NCBI GenBank assembly: GCA_041603235.1
Contig: JBFIES010000004.1
Coordinates: 124,001-188,000 of the forward strand
Source: Panacagrimonas sp041603235
Lineage (GTDB): Bacteria > Pseudomonadota > Gammaproteobacteria > Nevskiales > Nevskiaceae
DNA length: 64,000 nt
Reading direction: 5' to 3'
The notes under the pieces are model-generated. The model did not search any database and was not told the origin of the DNA. It saw nothing but the letters and a program-made list of their open reading frames with translations. Both the position numbers and the translations under genes were made by a program. This document shows positions 8,480-17,800 of this stretch, one piece after another. The first letter of the stretch is position 1; every line of letters begins with the position of its first letter.

Positions 8480-10438
8480 TCAGCGTCTGATGAGCGTCAC
8501 GGCTTGGCGCATGGCCTGCTCCAAGGGCTGACTGGGCTCACCCTGATAGCGGATCTGCAAGTAGGCCTGCAGCATTGTCTGCAAGGCTTCTCGCAGCTGG
8601 GGTTCACGTGCAATGACTCTTGATATGTAGTCACGTGGACCCTCGTCGGGTCTTTGCGGGTAGCCCAGGGCAGAGAGTTTCTTCCCTGCCTGTTGCCATA
8701 TCAGCAGTGCGGTTTCGCGGGTCGGTGGCGGTGCCGCACGGCGCAGGGCCACTAATCCGATCAGGCCCAACAGCAGGCTTCCGCCGATGGTCAGGGCCAG
8801 CAGCATATTGCGCATGTCAGCAAGCCCAAACTTAGATAGGAATTGCTGTTGGATTTCCGGACCGTAGCCCAGCACCCATTCATTCCAGCGGGCGTTGACC
8901 CAATCCCAGCGCGCCTCAAGTTTCTGGCGCAGGCTGCCATAGTCGAGCAGAAATGCGGGAAGGCCATCGGCTGCACTGATCGCATTGCGCAAGCCACTCT
9001 CGATACGCGCGGGCGAGACGGCTGCGGTTGGGTCCACGCGAACCCAGCCACGGCCCTGCAACCAGACCTCGCTCCAAGCGTGAGCATCGGACTGGCGCAC
9101 CACGTAATAGTCGCCAATGGAATTGGCTTCCATGCCCTGATAACCCGTGACCACGCGAGCAGGCACTCCCGCGGCGCGCATCAGCACCGTGAAGGAACTG
9201 GCGTAGTGCTCGCAGAAACCGCGTCGCGTGTTGAAGAGAAAGTCATCGACCGAGTGTCGTTCGAGCAATGGCGGATTCAGGGTGTAGACAAAGCTCTGCT
9301 CGCGAAACATGCGCAGGGCCTTGTCCACGAGCGCCGAGTCTTCGGGCTCCTGCTGGCGCCATTGCTGTGCAAGTTCCACGGTCTGCGGGTTCCAGCCCTC
9401 CTGCAGCCGCAGATTGGCAGCGCGGGCGCTGGCAGAGAGGCGCGGTTCAAGCATGTACTGCGTCGACGAAACGCCGCGAATCAGGCGTCGTTGTGTTATG
9501 GGTTTGTCCAGGACCAGTGCGCCCAGCCGGTCGATGCGGGCATTGGCGGGTAGATCGCTCGGATCGGGCATGTCGAGTGCAAATAGCCAGGGGCTGCGCA
9601 TGGGTTCCAGCGTCAGCTCATAGCGCGTGCGCGGGCCGAGCACCTGAATCTGGGGAGATTGTTTGGAGCGCAGGTCTTCCGGTGCGGCAGTCCATGTGCG
9701 GAAGTTGAAGGCTTGGAACACCGGGCCGCGCCAGTAGAGTTGGTCGCTTGGCGGTGGCTCACCATCAAAGCGCACCCGAAACGCCACTTCATCGGATTGA
9801 ATCAGACTGGAGATGCTGCCCGGTGTCATGGAGTCCGAGAGGCCCGAGCGCGCTGCTCCAGAGTCGTTCGGCAGGCCCCACAAGGGGCCAGGAATGCGCG
9901 GGAAGAGAATGAACATCAGCAGCATCAGGGGCAGCGATTGCGCAATCATCGAACTGCCCATGCGCAGGCTGCTGCGAAGCGGCATGGGAGTGCCCGGATG
10001 ATGGGCGTCGATCAGCACAGTGGTAATGGCGGTTGCGCTGAGCAGAAGGTAAAGAACAACCCACATTTCCTGCGAGAACAAGAAGTGCGTCAGCAGCAGG
10101 AAGTACATGATGAAGACCACCACCATGACGTCGCGACGCGAGCGCATCTCGGTGAGTTTGAGTGCCAGCATCAATACCAGCATGGCAACGCCGGCATATT
10201 GGCCGGTGACTCGGCCGTACTGCGCATAGACCCCGGCAAATGCCGCCAGGGCCAGCGCCAGCTTCAGAAGTCTTGGCGGCAGGCTCCACTGCCTTGCAGA
10301 CGCTGCGGCGCGCCAGATGATCAGTGCGCCGACTGCGATGCTCTCCCAAATTGGCAGACGCAGCAGATGCGGCGATATGACCAGCGTCAATACGGCCAGC
10401 AACAGCAACAGCGAACGATGGGGAAGGTAGTCGCTCAT
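8480..10438 (-). CDS. tgpA: TgpA-type membrane transglutaminase (DUF3488, transglutaminase core, DUF4129)
   Basis: A 652-residue inner-membrane protein. The first 190 or so residues hold several membrane helices (DUF3488/TgpA N-terminal region). The periplasmic part carries the transglutaminase-like core with GFCEHYASSF (catalytic Cys), ARVVTGYQG, and DAHAWSEVW plus RVDPTA supplying His and Asp. After a further membrane helix near residue 560 comes a cytoplasmic DUF4129-like tail. The Pseudomonas homologue TgpA is reported to be essential; its substrate is not settled. The start overlaps the DUF58 gene by 4 bp, and the set MoxR ATPase-DUF58-TgpA is a conserved operon. Confidence 0.93.
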   Translation of the reverse strand: MSDYLPHRSLLLLLAVLTLVISPHLLRLPIWESIAVGALIIWRAAASARQWSLPPRLLKLALALAAFAGVYAQYGRVTGQYAGVAMLVLMLALKLTEMRSRRDVMVVVFIMYFLLLTHFLFSQEMWVVLYLLLSATAITTVLIDAHHPGTPMPLRSSLRMGSSMIAQSLPLMLLMFILFPRIPGPLWGLPNDSGAARSGLSDSMTPGSISSLIQSDEVAFRVRFDGEPPPSDQLYWRGPVFQAFNFRTWTAAPEDLRSKQSPQIQVLGPRTRYELTLEPMRSPWLFALDMPDPSDLPANARIDRLGALVLDKPITQRRLIRGVSSTQYMLEPRLSASARAANLRLQEGWNPQTVELAQQWRQQEPEDSALVDKALRMFREQSFVYTLNPPLLERHSVDDFLFNTRRGFCEHYASSFTVLMRAAGVPARVVTGYQGMEANSIGDYYVVRQSDAHAWSEVWLQGRGWVRVDPTAAVSPARIESGLRNAISAADGLPAFLLDYGSLRQKLEARWDWVNARWNEWVLGYGPEIQQQFLSKFGLADMRNMLLALTIGGSLLLGLIGLVALRRAAPPPTRETALLIWQQAGKKLSALGYPQRPDEGPRDYISRVIAREPQLREALQTMLQAYLQIRYQGEPSQPLEQAMRQAVTLIRR

Positions 10439-11430
10439 GCGGCATCAAACAGTGCGAGCGCCTTGAGGCATTCGAACTTGTGGGGCTCGCTGCATCCCGG
10501 CGGCAGATAAACACCCGGCAGTCGCAGGCCGTACGCGCGGCCTTCTGCATGGGCTTCGATGATCCATCGCACCATGCGCGATAGCCGCGCCTCTGGATTG
10601 GCGATGCCAGTGTTGTCCCATTCCAGCCATAGCGCCTGTTCCACGGTTTCGCTGAATTGCTTGACCATGGGCGTTGTCGATTTTGGAAGACTCTTCCAGT
10701 GGATGGATTTGATGGAATCGCCGCGTTGATAGTCCTTGAGCCCTGCAAATTCATCCTGGCCCTGGCGGCCCGCGCCGGCCGAGCCGCCGCTGCCCGCACT
10801 TTGGGGTGGCGGCGTACCGGAAGGAGCAGGAGCCGGGTAAACCAGGCAACGCATATCCAGCTGTGCCCAGGTCCAGGCGTGAAACAAACCGAGCGGAAAC
10901 TCGGTACTGATCGAGAATTTCTCCGCTTCCAGCCAGCCGCGCTTCGGCGCCTCCATGGGCAGTAGAAAGGTAGAAAAGCCGCCCGGCGCTACATGCAGAT
11001 CAGCGCGGCTCTCCTCTAGCTTTACCCAGCCGGTTGCAAGCGCATGGCGTGGGCGCGCCGATGTGTTGTCCACATGAAACTCGAAGTGCGCGAGCTCTCC
11101 TGCAAAAACCGGTTTGCTGCGACCCGCACGCAACTGGATGTGAAGCAGATTGGCATGTGTGTGATGCATGCAAACCAGCCCCAGGCTGAAGAGCAGAAAG
11201 CTCAACGCAAACGCCATGCTGTTGGAATAATTCATCGCGCCAAGCAGCATGACGACGCAAACCGCACCAAAGCCCCAGCCAAAGCGGGTGGGCACGATGT
11301 ACACGCGGTTTCTGGAAACCTCAATCGGGCCCGGCTGCTTCTTGACCCGTCGCATGACCCAGGCATCGATGCGTTTCTGCACCCAATGTATGGGGTGCAG
11401 AAGGATTTTCAGGATCAGCCAGGGACGCAT
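10435..11430 (-). CDS. DUF58 domain-containing protein
   Basis: A 331-residue protein with a basic cytoplasmic N-terminus, two membrane helices at about residues 52-95, then a von Willebrand factor A-like DUF58 domain. The DUF58 core is seen in YQRGDSIKSIHWKSLPK followed by L-W-L-E-W-D, typical of the family. A Ser/Gly-rich loop precedes the core. DUF58 proteins partner MoxR ATPases. Here the MoxR gene is 12 bases upstream and tgpA overlaps downstream by 4 bp. The molecular role is unproven; chaperone-like action on a membrane complex is the usual suggestion. Confidence 0.92.
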   Translation of the reverse strand: MRPWLILKILLHPIHWVQKRIDAWVMRRVKKQPGPIEVSRNRVYIVPTRFGWGFGAVCVVMLLGAMNYSNSMAFALSFLLFSLGLVCMHHTHANLLHIQLRAGRSKPVFAGELAHFEFHVDNTSARPRHALATGWVKLEESRADLHVAPGGFSTFLLPMEAPKRGWLEAEKFSISTEFPLGLFHAWTWAQLDMRCLVYPAPAPSGTPPPQSAGSGGSAGAGRQGQDEFAGLKDYQRGDSIKSIHWKSLPKSTTPMVKQFSETVEQALWLEWDNTGIANPEARLSRMVRWIIEAHAEGRAYGLRLPGVYLPPGCSEPHKFECLKALALFDAA

Positions 11431-11442
11431 CGTCTTGTCCGG

Positions 11443-12354
11443 TCAGGGAATGGCGACGCTCTTGAGAATCTCTTCGGCAGTGGGCGCACCGCCGTCTGCC
11501 TCATTCGCTGGCAGTAGCCGGTGTTCGACGCAGGGGACGAAGACCGCCTGCACATCTTCCGGAATTACTGCGCTGCGGCCATCAATCAGAGCGTAGGCCT
11601 GTGCGGCGCGGCGCAGGGCCAGGCCCGCTCGCGGAGACAAGCCCTGCCGGAGACGGGCGTTTTCGCGCGTGGCACGCAGCAGCGCGAGGATGTAGTCGAT
11701 CAGCGCCGGCGCGGTATGTACGGTGGACGCCTGCGTTTGCAGAAGCTGCAGGTCAGATGGCCGCATGGCGGGCTTAATTTCCTTGAGCAGGTCGCGGCGA
11801 TCTTTCTCCATCAGCAGCGCACGTTCTGCACTGACACTGGGGTAGCCCAGCGAAAGCTGCATGAGGAAGCGATCAAGTTGCGACTCGGGCAGTGGAAACA
11901 CGCCAATCTGGTGTGAGGGGTTCTGGGTGGCGATGACAAAAAAAGGCTCAGGCAAAGGCCGCGATTCGGACTCGGTGGTGACTTGGCCTTCTTCCATGGC
12001 TTCGAGCAGGGCCGACTGTGTTTTCGGGCTGGCGCGGTTCACCTCGTCAGCCAGTACCAGCTGCGAAAAGATCGGGCCGGGATGAAAGCGAAAGGCGCGA
12101 GTTTCCTGTTCAAAAATCGAAACGCCGATGATGTCGGCTGGCAGCAGGTCGGAGGTGAACTGGACGCGCTGAAAATCCAGGCCCAGGACACGGGCGATAG
12201 CCAGTGCCAAAGTGGTCTTGCCCATGCCGGGAATATCTTCGATCAGCAGATGACCCCGCGCGATGAGGCAGGTCAGGGCCAGCCGAAGCTGGTCTTCCTT
12301 GCCCAGGATGATGCGGTTGAGCGTGGCCAGTGCGTCTTTCAGATCAGAGTTCAT
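11443..12354 (-). CDS. MoxR-family AAA+ ATPase
   Basis: A 303-residue cytoplasmic ATPase. Walker A is GMGKTTL near residue 43, Walker B LVLADEVNRA, sensor 1 VIATQNPSHQIG, and the lid contains SPRAGLALRRAAQAYAL, all standard for MoxR (AAA_3 plus AAA lid). It is thought to act as a chaperone on the DUF58/TgpA proteins encoded just downstream. The 115 bases between valS and this gene would hold the operon promoter, but I recognise no clear one there. Confidence 0.95.
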   Translation of the reverse strand: MNSDLKDALATLNRIILGKEDQLRLALTCLIARGHLLIEDIPGMGKTTLALAIARVLGLDFQRVQFTSDLLPADIIGVSIFEQETRAFRFHPGPIFSQLVLADEVNRASPKTQSALLEAMEEGQVTTESESRPLPEPFFVIATQNPSHQIGVFPLPESQLDRFLMQLSLGYPSVSAERALLMEKDRRDLLKEIKPAMRPSDLQLLQTQASTVHTAPALIDYILALLRATRENARLRQGLSPRAGLALRRAAQAYALIDGRSAVIPEDVQAVFVPCVEHRLLPANEADGGAPTAEEILKSVAIP

Positions 12355-12469
12355 GCGAGGTCAGTGCCGTTGAATTACGGATCAGGCTAACCGGGATGCC
12401 AGGCGCGGTCACGCCCCGCGCGCGCGGCCGGTAGAACTCCCGGGCTGTGCGGTGACCTGCGGGCAAACC

Positions 12470-15271
12470 TCAGAGTGCGGCGATCTTCTCTACCTGTGCA
12501 CGCAGTGCCTCAAGATCGCGCAGCTGCTTGTCTCCCAGATCACGCGCCTGTTGCTGCACATGATCAGGAGCCTTGCCGAAGTTGGGATTGGCGATACGCG
12601 CCTGTACCTTTTGCGAGTCACTTTCCAGCTTCTCGATCTGCTTGCCCAGACGTGCCAGTTCGGCTTGCTTGTCGATCAGCCCCGCCATCGGGACCAGCAG
12701 GTTCATGTCGCCGAGCCGGGCGCTGGCGCATTGCGGTGCGGTCTCGCCGCTTTCGAGAATCTTCACGGACTCCACGCGTGCCAGGAATTCGATGCTGGCC
12801 CGTTCGCTGGCGAGGCGGTTCCGGTCTTGATCGGACGCGTTGTCGATCAGCAGCGGCAATTTCTTGGCTGGAGAAATATCCATCTCGCCGCGAATCTGGC
12901 GCACACCGAGGATGAAGCCTTTCACCCACTCGATGTCGGCCTCGGCGGCTTCGTCGATGCGTGACGCATCGCAGACCGGGTAGGGCGCCTTCATGAGCGT
13001 TTCCGATGCTGTGCCAGCCAGCGGAGAAACGCGCTGCCAGATTTCTTCCGTAATAAAGGGCATGACCGGGTGCAGGAGGCGTAGCCAGGTTTCGAGCACG
13101 CGTACCAGGGTGCGCCGGGTGCCACGCTTCTGAAGCTCGGAGCCCTCTTGCAGCGCAGGCTTGGAAAGTTCCAGATACCAGTCGCAGTACTCGTACCAGA
13201 TGTACTGGTAGAGCGACTGCGCCAGCAGATCGAAGCGATAATTCTGGAAGTGCTGTGCGCAGTCGCGTTCGAGCTTCTGCAAGCCGGAGATGATCCAGCG
13301 ATCAGCGGTGGAGAGTTCGACGGGTTCACCGGCCTGGCCGCAGTCCTGATCCTCGCAATTCATCAGAACGTAGCGGGCAGCGTTCCAGATTTTGTTGCAG
13401 AAATTGCGATTGCCTTCGGCGCGCGGTGCGTCAAAGCGAATCTCGCGGCCCTGCGTGGCCAGCGATGCAAACGTGAATCGAAGGGCATCGGTGCCCACCG
13501 GCGAAATGCCCTTGGGATAATCCTTGCGCGTGCGATTCTCGATCTTGGGCGCCATGTCCGGATTCATCAGGCCGGTGGTGCGCTTGGCAACCAGATCATC
13601 AAGCGAAATTCCCTGCACCACGTCGAGCGGATCGACGATGTTGCCGCGAGACTTCGACATCTTCTTGCCATTGGGGTCCAGTACCAGTCCGGTGATATAG
13701 ACCTCGCGGAAAGGCACGTCTTTCAGGAAGTACTGGCCCATCATCACCATTCGGGCAACCCAGAAGAAGATGATGTCGAAACCCGTCACCAGCACGCTGG
13801 AGGGGTAGTACTTTTTTAGCGCATCGCTTGCTTCTGGCCAGCCTTGGGTCGCCATGGGCCAGATGTCAGAAGAGAACCAGGTATCAAATACATCCTCGTC
13901 CTGTTTGAGGGTGGCGCCGGCTGGAATCTGATCGGCGTACTTCTCGCGAACCTCTGCTTCGCTGCGTCCAACATAAACCTGGCCTTGGTCGTCGTACCAG
14001 GCGGGAATGCGATGGCCCCACCAGAGCTGGCGAGAGATACACCAGTCCTGGATGTTGTCCAGCCACTGACGGTAGGTGTTGATCCAGTTTTCCGGGACGA
14101 AGCGAATATCGCCTTTGGCAAAGACATCCAGCGCGGGCTGGGTGATGGCCGTCTTGCCACCTGGGCGACCGTCGCTCTGCTGCTCACGGGTCAGATCAAC
14201 AAACCACTGGTCCGTGAGGTAGGGCTCCAGGACGGCGCCGCTTCGATCACCGCGCGGCACCTTGAGTTTGTGATCCTCGATCTTCTCGACCAGTCCTAGG
14301 GCTTCCAGATCTGCGATGACCTGCTTGCGGGCGGCGTAACGCTCCAGTCCGCGATAGGCCTCTGGCACCACATCGTTGAGCATGGCAGTGGGGGTGAGAA
14401 TATTGATCACCTCCAGCTTGTGGCGAACACCGATCTGCCAGTCATTGAAGTCGTGTGCGGGCGTGATTTTTACCGCGCCGCTACCAAATTCAGGGTCCAC
14501 GTAATCGTCGGCAACGATGGGAATCTCTCGACCCGTCAGCGGCAGTTTGATGGTCTGACCAATGAGCGACTGGTATCGCTCGTCTTCAGGATGGACGGCT
14601 ACGGCTGAGTCACCCAGCATGGTTTCGGGCCGCGTGGTGGCCACAATCAGGTGTCCCTTGCCGCTGCTCAGGGGGTAGCGGAAATGCCAGAGCTTGCCGC
14701 TTTCTTCCTCGCTCACCACTTCCAGATCCGAGATCGCGGTTTGCAGCACCGGGTCCCAGTTGACCAGACGCTTGCCGCGATAAATCAGACCGTCTTCATG
14801 CAGGCGCACAAAGTGCTCGATGACCGACTTTGAATAGTCATCGTCCATGGTGAAGCGATTGCGCGACCAGTCAACGGAACTGCCCAGACGCCGAATCTGC
14901 TGTTCGATGATGCCGCCCGAGTGCGCTTTCCATTCCCAGACTTTTTCCACAAATTTTTCGCGGCCCAGTTCCAGACGCGAGGTGTTTTCCAGCTTGAGGT
15001 TTCGTTCCACCACCATCTGGGTGGCGATACCGGCATGATCCGTACCCGGCTGCCAGAGCGTGTCACGGCCGCTCATGCGTTGATGGCGGATCAGCGCATC
15101 CATGATGGTGTGCTGGAAGGCATGGCCCATGTGCAGCGTGCCGGTCACATTGGGCGGCGGAATCATGATGCTGTACGGCTCGCCGGTGCCACTGGGTGCG
15201 TAGTGGCCATTGTCTTCCCAAAGGGCGCGCCAGCGCGCTTCGATGGGTCCCGGATCGAAAGTCTTGTCCAT
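12470..15271 (-). CDS. valS: Valyl-tRNA synthetase
   Basis: Charges tRNA-Val in the cytoplasm. The 933-residue class Ia synthetase shows PPPNVTGTLHMGHAF (HIGH motif) near residue 43, the CP1 editing domain with TTRPETMLGD, GKKMSKSRGN (KMSKS), the anticodon-binding domain, and the C-terminal coiled coil (KQIEKLESDSQKVQARIAN) characteristic of ValRS. The start MDKTFDPGP at 15271 is preferred over an ATG 42 bases upstream because homologues begin here. Neither has an obvious ribosome-binding site. It is divergent from cysH across 244 bases. Confidence 0.97.
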   Translation of the reverse strand: MDKTFDPGPIEARWRALWEDNGHYAPSGTGEPYSIMIPPPNVTGTLHMGHAFQHTIMDALIRHQRMSGRDTLWQPGTDHAGIATQMVVERNLKLENTSRLELGREKFVEKVWEWKAHSGGIIEQQIRRLGSSVDWSRNRFTMDDDYSKSVIEHFVRLHEDGLIYRGKRLVNWDPVLQTAISDLEVVSEEESGKLWHFRYPLSSGKGHLIVATTRPETMLGDSAVAVHPEDERYQSLIGQTIKLPLTGREIPIVADDYVDPEFGSGAVKITPAHDFNDWQIGVRHKLEVINILTPTAMLNDVVPEAYRGLERYAARKQVIADLEALGLVEKIEDHKLKVPRGDRSGAVLEPYLTDQWFVDLTREQQSDGRPGGKTAITQPALDVFAKGDIRFVPENWINTYRQWLDNIQDWCISRQLWWGHRIPAWYDDQGQVYVGRSEAEVREKYADQIPAGATLKQDEDVFDTWFSSDIWPMATQGWPEASDALKKYYPSSVLVTGFDIIFFWVARMVMMGQYFLKDVPFREVYITGLVLDPNGKKMSKSRGNIVDPLDVVQGISLDDLVAKRTTGLMNPDMAPKIENRTRKDYPKGISPVGTDALRFTFASLATQGREIRFDAPRAEGNRNFCNKIWNAARYVLMNCEDQDCGQAGEPVELSTADRWIISGLQKLERDCAQHFQNYRFDLLAQSLYQYIWYEYCDWYLELSKPALQEGSELQKRGTRRTLVRVLETWLRLLHPVMPFITEEIWQRVSPLAGTASETLMKAPYPVCDASRIDEAAEADIEWVKGFILGVRQIRGEMDISPAKKLPLLIDNASDQDRNRLASERASIEFLARVESVKILESGETAPQCASARLGDMNLLVPMAGLIDKQAELARLGKQIEKLESDSQKVQARIANPNFGKAPDHVQQQARDLGDKQLRDLEALRAQVEKIAAL

Positions 15272-15515
15272 GTTTTGCTGTTTGTTGAGAAACCTGGCGA
15301 ACGGAGCCTGCATGGGCGCTTCACTGCGCCGCAGCTCAGGGCGGGCTGGGGCGGCATTGTAACGGGGACGCCGCTTGCATTCGCCGCAAATTGCACATGC
15401 TTATAACGTTTGATGGATATGGGCGTGGATTCATTGAGAGGCAGCACAGGCACCCATACACTGGACACATCAAACAAACACCGCCGCGGCAAGCCCCGGA
15501 TGGAAGCTGAAAACG

Positions 15516-16211
15516 ATGAACATGGAAAAATCTGCCACTTTTGCGGGTCTGAGTGAGGCCCAGATCGTGACGCTCAACGAGCGTTACGCCGCGCTGGATT
15601 TCAGCGAGCGTCTGCATCAGCTCTACGAGGACTTTGCGCCAGAAAAAGTCATGGTGACCTCCTCGTTTGCGGCCACATCAGCTTATTTTCTGCACATCGT
15701 CTCGACGATCCGGCCAGAGCAGATCATTCACTTCATCGATACGGGTTATCACTTTCCCGAAACCATCGAGTACCGCAAGTACCTGATCGATCTGTTCAAG
15801 CTCAATGTGGAGGACATCCGCGCGGAGGACTGGAAACACCAGTTCACCCAGTCTGAGCAGACCTATCTCAAGGATCCGGACTTCTGTTGCTCAGTCAACA
15901 AGGTGGAGCCGCTGGAGGCCATTAAACCCAATTTCCACGTCTGGGTTTCAAGTCTCATGTCCTGGCAGACGGATCATCGCAAGGATCTGCCGATCTTTGA
16001 AATCCGTCGCGGCATGATCAAGTTCAACCCAATGATCGATGTCAGCCGCGAGGCGCGGGACGCCTATATCCGCGAGCATGACCTGCCATTTCATCCGCTG
16101 GTGGCCAAGGGTTACTCATCCATCGGCTGCACGCATTGCACCGTACAGGGCGAAGGGCGCTCCGGCCGCTGGCTGGGCAAGCCCAAGACCGAGTGCGGCC
16201 TGCATCTCTGA
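15516..16211 (+). CDS. cysH: Adenylyl-sulfate (APS) reductase-type CysH
   Basis: Reduces activated sulfate to sulfite in sulfate assimilation, using thioredoxin. The 231-residue protein has the PAPS/APS reductase core (SSFAATSAY loop, DTGYHFPET) and the C-terminal ECGLHL with catalytic Cys227. It also has a CC pair (Cys124-Cys125, DFCCSVNKVEPL) and a CxxC (Cys205, Cys208, GCTHCT). In this family the CC...CxxC pattern binds a 4Fe-4S cluster and marks APS rather than PAPS reductases. So APS is the predicted substrate even though many gammaproteobacterial CysH proteins use PAPS. GGAAG precedes the ATG at good spacing. No other cys gene is nearby. Confidence 0.92.
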   Translation: MNMEKSATFAGLSEAQIVTLNERYAALDFSERLHQLYEDFAPEKVMVTSSFAATSAYFLHIVSTIRPEQIIHFIDTGYHFPETIEYRKYLIDLFKLNVEDIRAEDWKHQFTQSEQTYLKDPDFCCSVNKVEPLEAIKPNFHVWVSSLMSWQTDHRKDLPIFEIRRGMIKFNPMIDVSREARDAYIREHDLPFHPLVAKGYSSIGCTHCTVQGEGRSGRWLGKPKTECGLHL

Positions 16212-16219
16212 GGCACCGG

Positions 16220-16245
16220 CCTGACAGGGCGAGCGCCCTGTCAGG
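16220..16245. terminator. Perfect 11-bp hairpin between convergent cysH and the TpsB-like gene
   Basis: CCTGACAGGGC (16220-16230), a GAGC loop, then GCCCTGTCAGG (16235-16245). It lies 8 bases past the cysH stop and overlaps the last codons of the converging gene. The stem is very stable, but no T-run follows on either strand, so it may stop RNA polymerase poorly by itself or instead protect mRNA 3' ends from exonucleases. Confidence 0.55.
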
Positions 16246-17800
16246 GAAATGTCAGAGTTACGCTGAAGAACATGTTGGCATCTGCTGCCCGCTGCTGCGC
16301 TACAGAGATGTTTTTCTCGTCAATGGATTCCGCATAGGACAGACGTAGCTGCAGGTTCTTTTGCAGCTGAGCTTCAACAGATATGCCGACATCCATCAGG
16401 GCCTGTACAGCGCCTGATTGCGCGAGCGCCGTATTGGGGTTCGCCAGCTCAACGTAGCCGTATTCGGCAAAGACGCGTGGAATCAGCGTGGTCTGACCCC
16501 AATCCAGTGTCTGGCTGACGAACAGCTGAGCGACACCGCCGGAGTCGCCGGCTGCGATGCCCGGCAGAAAGGCCTCCACATTGTTGAGGCCGCCCAAGAC
16601 CCACTGCTGCTGCTCGGGAACGGTGTCGTCGCTGAGCTGCGCGATCAGCTTCACCCCTGCATTGGTGTAATCGCCGATCGGGCTGGAGACCTGGATACTG
16701 GGCCGAAACAGGAGATAGCCGAAATCAGCAGCCTTGAGCGGATTGTCGCTTTGATCGTCGCCCAGACCTGATCGAACTGCCAGATTGAAATAGAGATTGA
16801 TCGGATTGGTCTGCATGTTGAGAACATGCTCATAGTTGGAGCCGACCTCGACCGAGCCGTATTCCTGTCGCTGTACATCCGCATTGAGCTGGGTGACCTC
16901 GTAGGTCTTCTTGTTGTAGTCCAGCTTGGAACTCAGGTACCAGCGTCGATCGAACCCGGCGACAAGGGGATACGCCCAGCTCAGCTCGTATTGCTCGATC
17001 TTGCCGGTAAAGTGTGTTGTGGCTCCCAGACCGATATTGAAGTCCAGTTCCTGTTTGTATTCGATGTAGCGCCCGCGTGCGCCCACGATGCCCATGGGCA
17101 TGACATGGCTCCAGCTGGCCGAGCCTTCGTCATAACCCCGCGAGGGCGAATCGCTGCGTTCAAGACCGGTCAGCGCATGACGGCCATCAAGGCGAAACTC
17201 ATCGCCAGTAGCAAAGCTCTTCTGGGCAAAGTAGCTCGCGAGGTGCCGGCCCGCGAACCGATTTCCGGTATTGCCGAAGTCCGCACCCAATTTGTACGTG
17301 GGCAGCAATTTGCGGGGTTCATCACTGCTGAGCGCGGTTCCACCGTCGTCAGGTTCCAGAAGCAGTTGAAGGCTTTCTCCCCGGCGGTCTGCGTGTACTG
17401 AGGCCAAAGTCCGGGCCGGCTCGAGTTTTCTGTCTGTCAATTCGCCCTCGGAAGCCAGTCCCTCGAAGTAGGAGAGGTAGGGGGCAGGTAGCTTGACCGA
17501 GCTGAGATTTCCGGGGGTGGTCAACACGAACAGGTCCGCGCCATCCAGCGCATATTGAACCTGTGCGGCGAGGAATCCGGCCCGGTAATAAACCGTTTTG
17601 ATGCGCCGCAACACATTTGACAGGGTGTCGGCGCCGCGAACCGCGTCCTTTAGCTGGTCTTCTCCAACGGAATCAGAGCCGGAAAGGTGGACGGTGTATT
17701 GCTGCCAGCGGACCACCAGCGTCTGCTGATCGGTGGCCTGACGGAGCGTCTCAATTGCGCCTTGTTGTGGGGCAGCGGGCGGCGGCAGATCAATGGCCAT
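16241..17800 (-). CDS. TpsB-like outer-membrane protein (ShlB/FhaC/HecB family), atypical
   Basis: A 519-residue protein resembling two-partner-secretion transporters: a POTRA-like stretch around residues 35-105 (TLSNVLRRIKTVYYRAGFL), then a predicted 16-strand barrel with DFGNTGNRFAGRHLASYF and a final strand ending in Phe-Pro. Two features are odd. The protein starts MAIDLPPPAAP with no signal peptide, and an in-frame TAA lies 15 codons upstream with no alternative start between, although AAAGGA fits this ATG. And the L6 loop, normally VRGY or VRGF, reads NNVEAF after LGG. No TpsA exoprotein is nearby. It could be a divergent or decayed TpsB, or a BamA-superfamily barrel with another role. 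About 520 bases of A+T-richer sequence lie upstream. Confidence 0.68.
   Translation of the reverse strand: MAIDLPPPAAPQQGAIETLRQATDQQTLVVRWQQYTVHLSGSDSVGEDQLKDAVRGADTLSNVLRRIKTVYYRAGFLAAQVQYALDGADLFVLTTPGNLSSVKLPAPYLSYFEGLASEGELTDRKLEPARTLASVHADRRGESLQLLLEPDDGGTALSSDEPRKLLPTYKLGADFGNTGNRFAGRHLASYFAQKSFATGDEFRLDGRHALTGLERSDSPSRGYDEGSASWSHVMPMGIVGARGRYIEYKQELDFNIGLGATTHFTGKIEQYELSWAYPLVAGFDRRWYLSSKLDYNKKTYEVTQLNADVQRQEYGSVEVGSNYEHVLNMQTNPINLYFNLAVRSGLGDDQSDNPLKAADFGYLLFRPSIQVSSPIGDYTNAGVKLIAQLSDDTVPEQQQWVLGGLNNVEAFLPGIAAGDSGGVAQLFVSQTLDWGQTTLIPRVFAEYGYVELANPNTALAQSGAVQALMDVGISVEAQLQKNLQLRLSYAESIDEKNISVAQQRAADANMFFSVTLTFP

Noticed and set aside
16220..16245. A full intrinsic terminator for cysH
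   Set aside because: The stem is strong but no T-run follows on either strand, so I list it only with moderate confidence.
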